DNA from: Qipengyuania qiaonensis
Lineage (GTDB): Bacteria > Pseudomonadota > Alphaproteobacteria > Sphingomonadales > Sphingomonadaceae
Direction: 5' to 3'
Assembly: GCF_019711515.1 (NCBI RefSeq)
Contig: NZ_JAIGNO010000006.1
Span: 124,001 to 188,000 of the forward strand
DNA length: 64,000 nt
Shown: in pieces, positions 63,017-64,000 of the stretch
Position numbering within the stretch: position 1 is the first letter of the stretch
How the letters are laid out: every line of letters begins with the position of its first letter
Notes under the pieces: generated by a model
The model's input: only the letters and a program-made list of their open reading frames with translations
What the model was told of the DNA's origin: nothing
The model's database searches: none
Translations under genes and position numbers: made by a program

Positions 63017-63262
63017 ATGGCGAAAGAAGAACTTCTCGAAATGCGCGGTAAGGTAGTTGAACTGCTGCCCAATGCGATGTTCCGCGTCGAGCTCGAGAAT
63101 GGTCATGAAGTACTCGGCCACACGGCCGGCAAGATGCGCAAGAACCGCATCCGCGTGCTGGTCGGCGATGAAGTGCTGTGCGAACTGACGCCGTACGATC
63201 TTACCAAGGCGCGCATCACCTATCGCTTCATGCCCGGTCGCGGCGGCCCCGGCCCGCAATAA
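63017..63262 (+). CDS. infA: Translation initiation factor IF-1
   Basis: This 81-residue OB-fold protein matches IF-1: [39 protein letters not shown] and [20 protein letters not shown]. It extends about nine residues past the usual 72, with a GRGGPGPQ tail. It is followed by maf 6 nt on and an RNase gene, an arrangement typical of Alphaproteobacteria. The 204 bp between it and the divergent TonB receptor hold no site I can identify. Confidence 0.96.
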   Translation: MAKEELLEMRGKVVELLPNAMFRVELENGHEVLGHTAGKMRKNRIRVLVGDEVLCELTPYDLTKARITYRFMPGRGGPGPQ

Positions 63263-63268
63263 GCTCAC

Positions 63269-63844
63269 GTGGGCCAGCCCGCCCTAATTCTAGCATCGGC
63301 CAGTCCCCGCAGGCGCGAGCTTCTCGCTCGCCTCGGCGTGACGCCGTCTGCCATCGCTCCCGCCGATATCGACGAAACCCCGGCGAAGGGCGAACTGCCG
63401 CGCGATTATGCCAAACGCATGGCTCGCGAAAAGGCCGAGGCCGCAAAATCGGAAGATGGCTTTGTTCTTGCTGGCGACACGGTGGTTGCCGCTGGGCGAC
63501 GCATCCTGCCCAAGGCCGAGGACGAAGCAACGGCGCGCAAATGCCTCGAACTGCTCTCGGGCCGACGCCATCGCGTCCTGTCCGCCATCGCCTTGTGCGC
63601 GCCGGATGGCAGCTTGCGCGAGCGGCTGAGCGAAACAATGGTGATGTTCAAGCGCCTCTCCCCTGGCGAGATCGAAGCATACATCGCCAGCGGTGAATGG
63701 GAAGGCAAGGCGGGCGGCTATGCCATCCAGGGTATCGCCGAGGGGTTGATCAGCCGGATTCACGGCAGCCATTCGGGCGTGGTCGGCCTGCCGCTCTACG
63801 AAACGCGAGCGCTCCTGAAATCCGCGGGTTTCGACATTGCCTGA
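63269..63844 (+). CDS. maf: Maf-family nucleoside triphosphate pyrophosphatase
   Basis: Maf proteins hydrolyse non-canonical nucleotides such as modified UTP or dTTP. The 191-residue protein begins [17 protein letters not shown], with [34 protein letters not shown] and [27 protein letters not shown] in order (shown in part as [14 protein letters not shown]). The GTG start lies 6 nt after the infA stop. Substrate subtype cannot be assigned safely. Confidence 0.94.
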   Translation: MGQPALILASASPRRRELLARLGVTPSAIAPADIDETPAKGELPRDYAKRMAREKAEAAKSEDGFVLAGDTVVAAGRRILPKAEDEATARKCLELLSGRRHRVLSAIALCAPDGSLRERLSETMVMFKRLSPGEIEAYIASGEWEGKAGGYAIQGIAEGLISRIHGSHSGVVGLPLYETRALLKSAGFDIA

Positions 63845-64000
63845 ATGGGTCGTCGAGGAGGGTATCGGCGAGCGTCGCGCCCTGCTGATCGATCGTGAAA
63901 AGGTGCTTGCCGCAAAGCTATTCTGGCCGGGGGAATTGCAGGCTGGCGAGGAATTTGGGGGCAAGCTCCTGCGCAAGGCCGGATCGCGCGGAATGGCGCT
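63837..64000 (+). CDS. RNase E/G-like ribonuclease, N-terminal fragment at window edge
   Basis: The reading frame opens with a TTG (63837) overlapping the maf stop region and reads [19 protein letters not shown] then [18 protein letters not shown], continuing to the edge. This resembles the start of the RNase G-like protein encoded after maf in sphingomonads. Only about 54 codons are in the window, so the identification rests mainly on position and the N-terminal pattern. Confidence 0.65.
   Translation, partial: MPEWVVEEGIGERRALLIDREKVLAAKLFWPGELQAGEEFGGKLLRKAGSRGMA

Overview
The window reads as chromosomal DNA from a high-GC alphaproteobacterium of the order Sphingomonadales, most like the Erythrobacteraceae. 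This is an inference from gene order and protein style: a ctaC-ctaD-ctaB-ctaG-ctaE-DUF983-surf1-(thrC) cytochrome oxidase block, a pyrE-pdxJ-acpS-lepB run, hisG-hisD-nusB-thiL followed by a proton pyrophosphatase, CobS with nearby DnaJ-like and BolA genes, and two large TonB-dependent receptors. Genes are packed tightly with many ATGA, GTGA and TGATG overlaps. I found no tRNA, rRNA, CRISPR array, prophage or intact insertion sequence.

Layout. 0-8.8 kb: thrC (partial) and the aa3 oxidase operon on the minus strand, interrupted by a divergent ArsR/AHSA1 pair and by an epoxide-hydrolase-like gene. 8.9-15.7 kb: plus-strand pyrimidine, vitamin B6, acyl-carrier-protein and signal peptidase genes, then a permease, a DUF3089 protein, RuvX and two hotdog thioesterases, meeting PBP1A head-on. 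17.9-29 kb: CobS, then an accessory block of about 6 kb (MpaB-like oxygenase, HxlR regulator with a divergent VOC/DUF1428/GST/DHFR-like operon, AAC(6')-like acetyltransferase), then DnaJ-like, BolA, pirin, SDR and hydrolase genes. 29-36 kb: histidine, NusB, thiamine and H+-pyrophosphatase genes. 36-46.7 kb: GNAT/JmjC-like pair, TesB, a 21-bp repeat array containing a small basic ORF, a YadA-like trimeric autotransporter, an ECF sigma/anti-sigma pair, and a phytase with a TonB receptor. 47-53 kb: DEAD-box helicase, an HTH orphan, a BglII/BstYI-like restriction-modification pair of lower GC, and uvrC carrying an in-frame palindromic insertion. 53-64 kb: APC permease, animal-type haem peroxidase, flavoprotein, wax ester synthase with a lipase-like partner, a TonB receptor with a Cys/Gly-rich insert, infA, maf and the start of an RNase E/G-like gene.

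The items I would look at first are: the seven-copy 20-21 bp periodic array at 38811-38943 with its heptad-repeat ORF; the palindromic element inside uvrC at 51345-51490; the duplicated Cys-containing module inserted in the TonB receptor at about 60.27-60.94 kb; the HxlR-controlled detoxification block ending in an AAC(6')-like gene; and the restriction-modification pair. All functions are inferred from motifs read by eye; no database search was possible.
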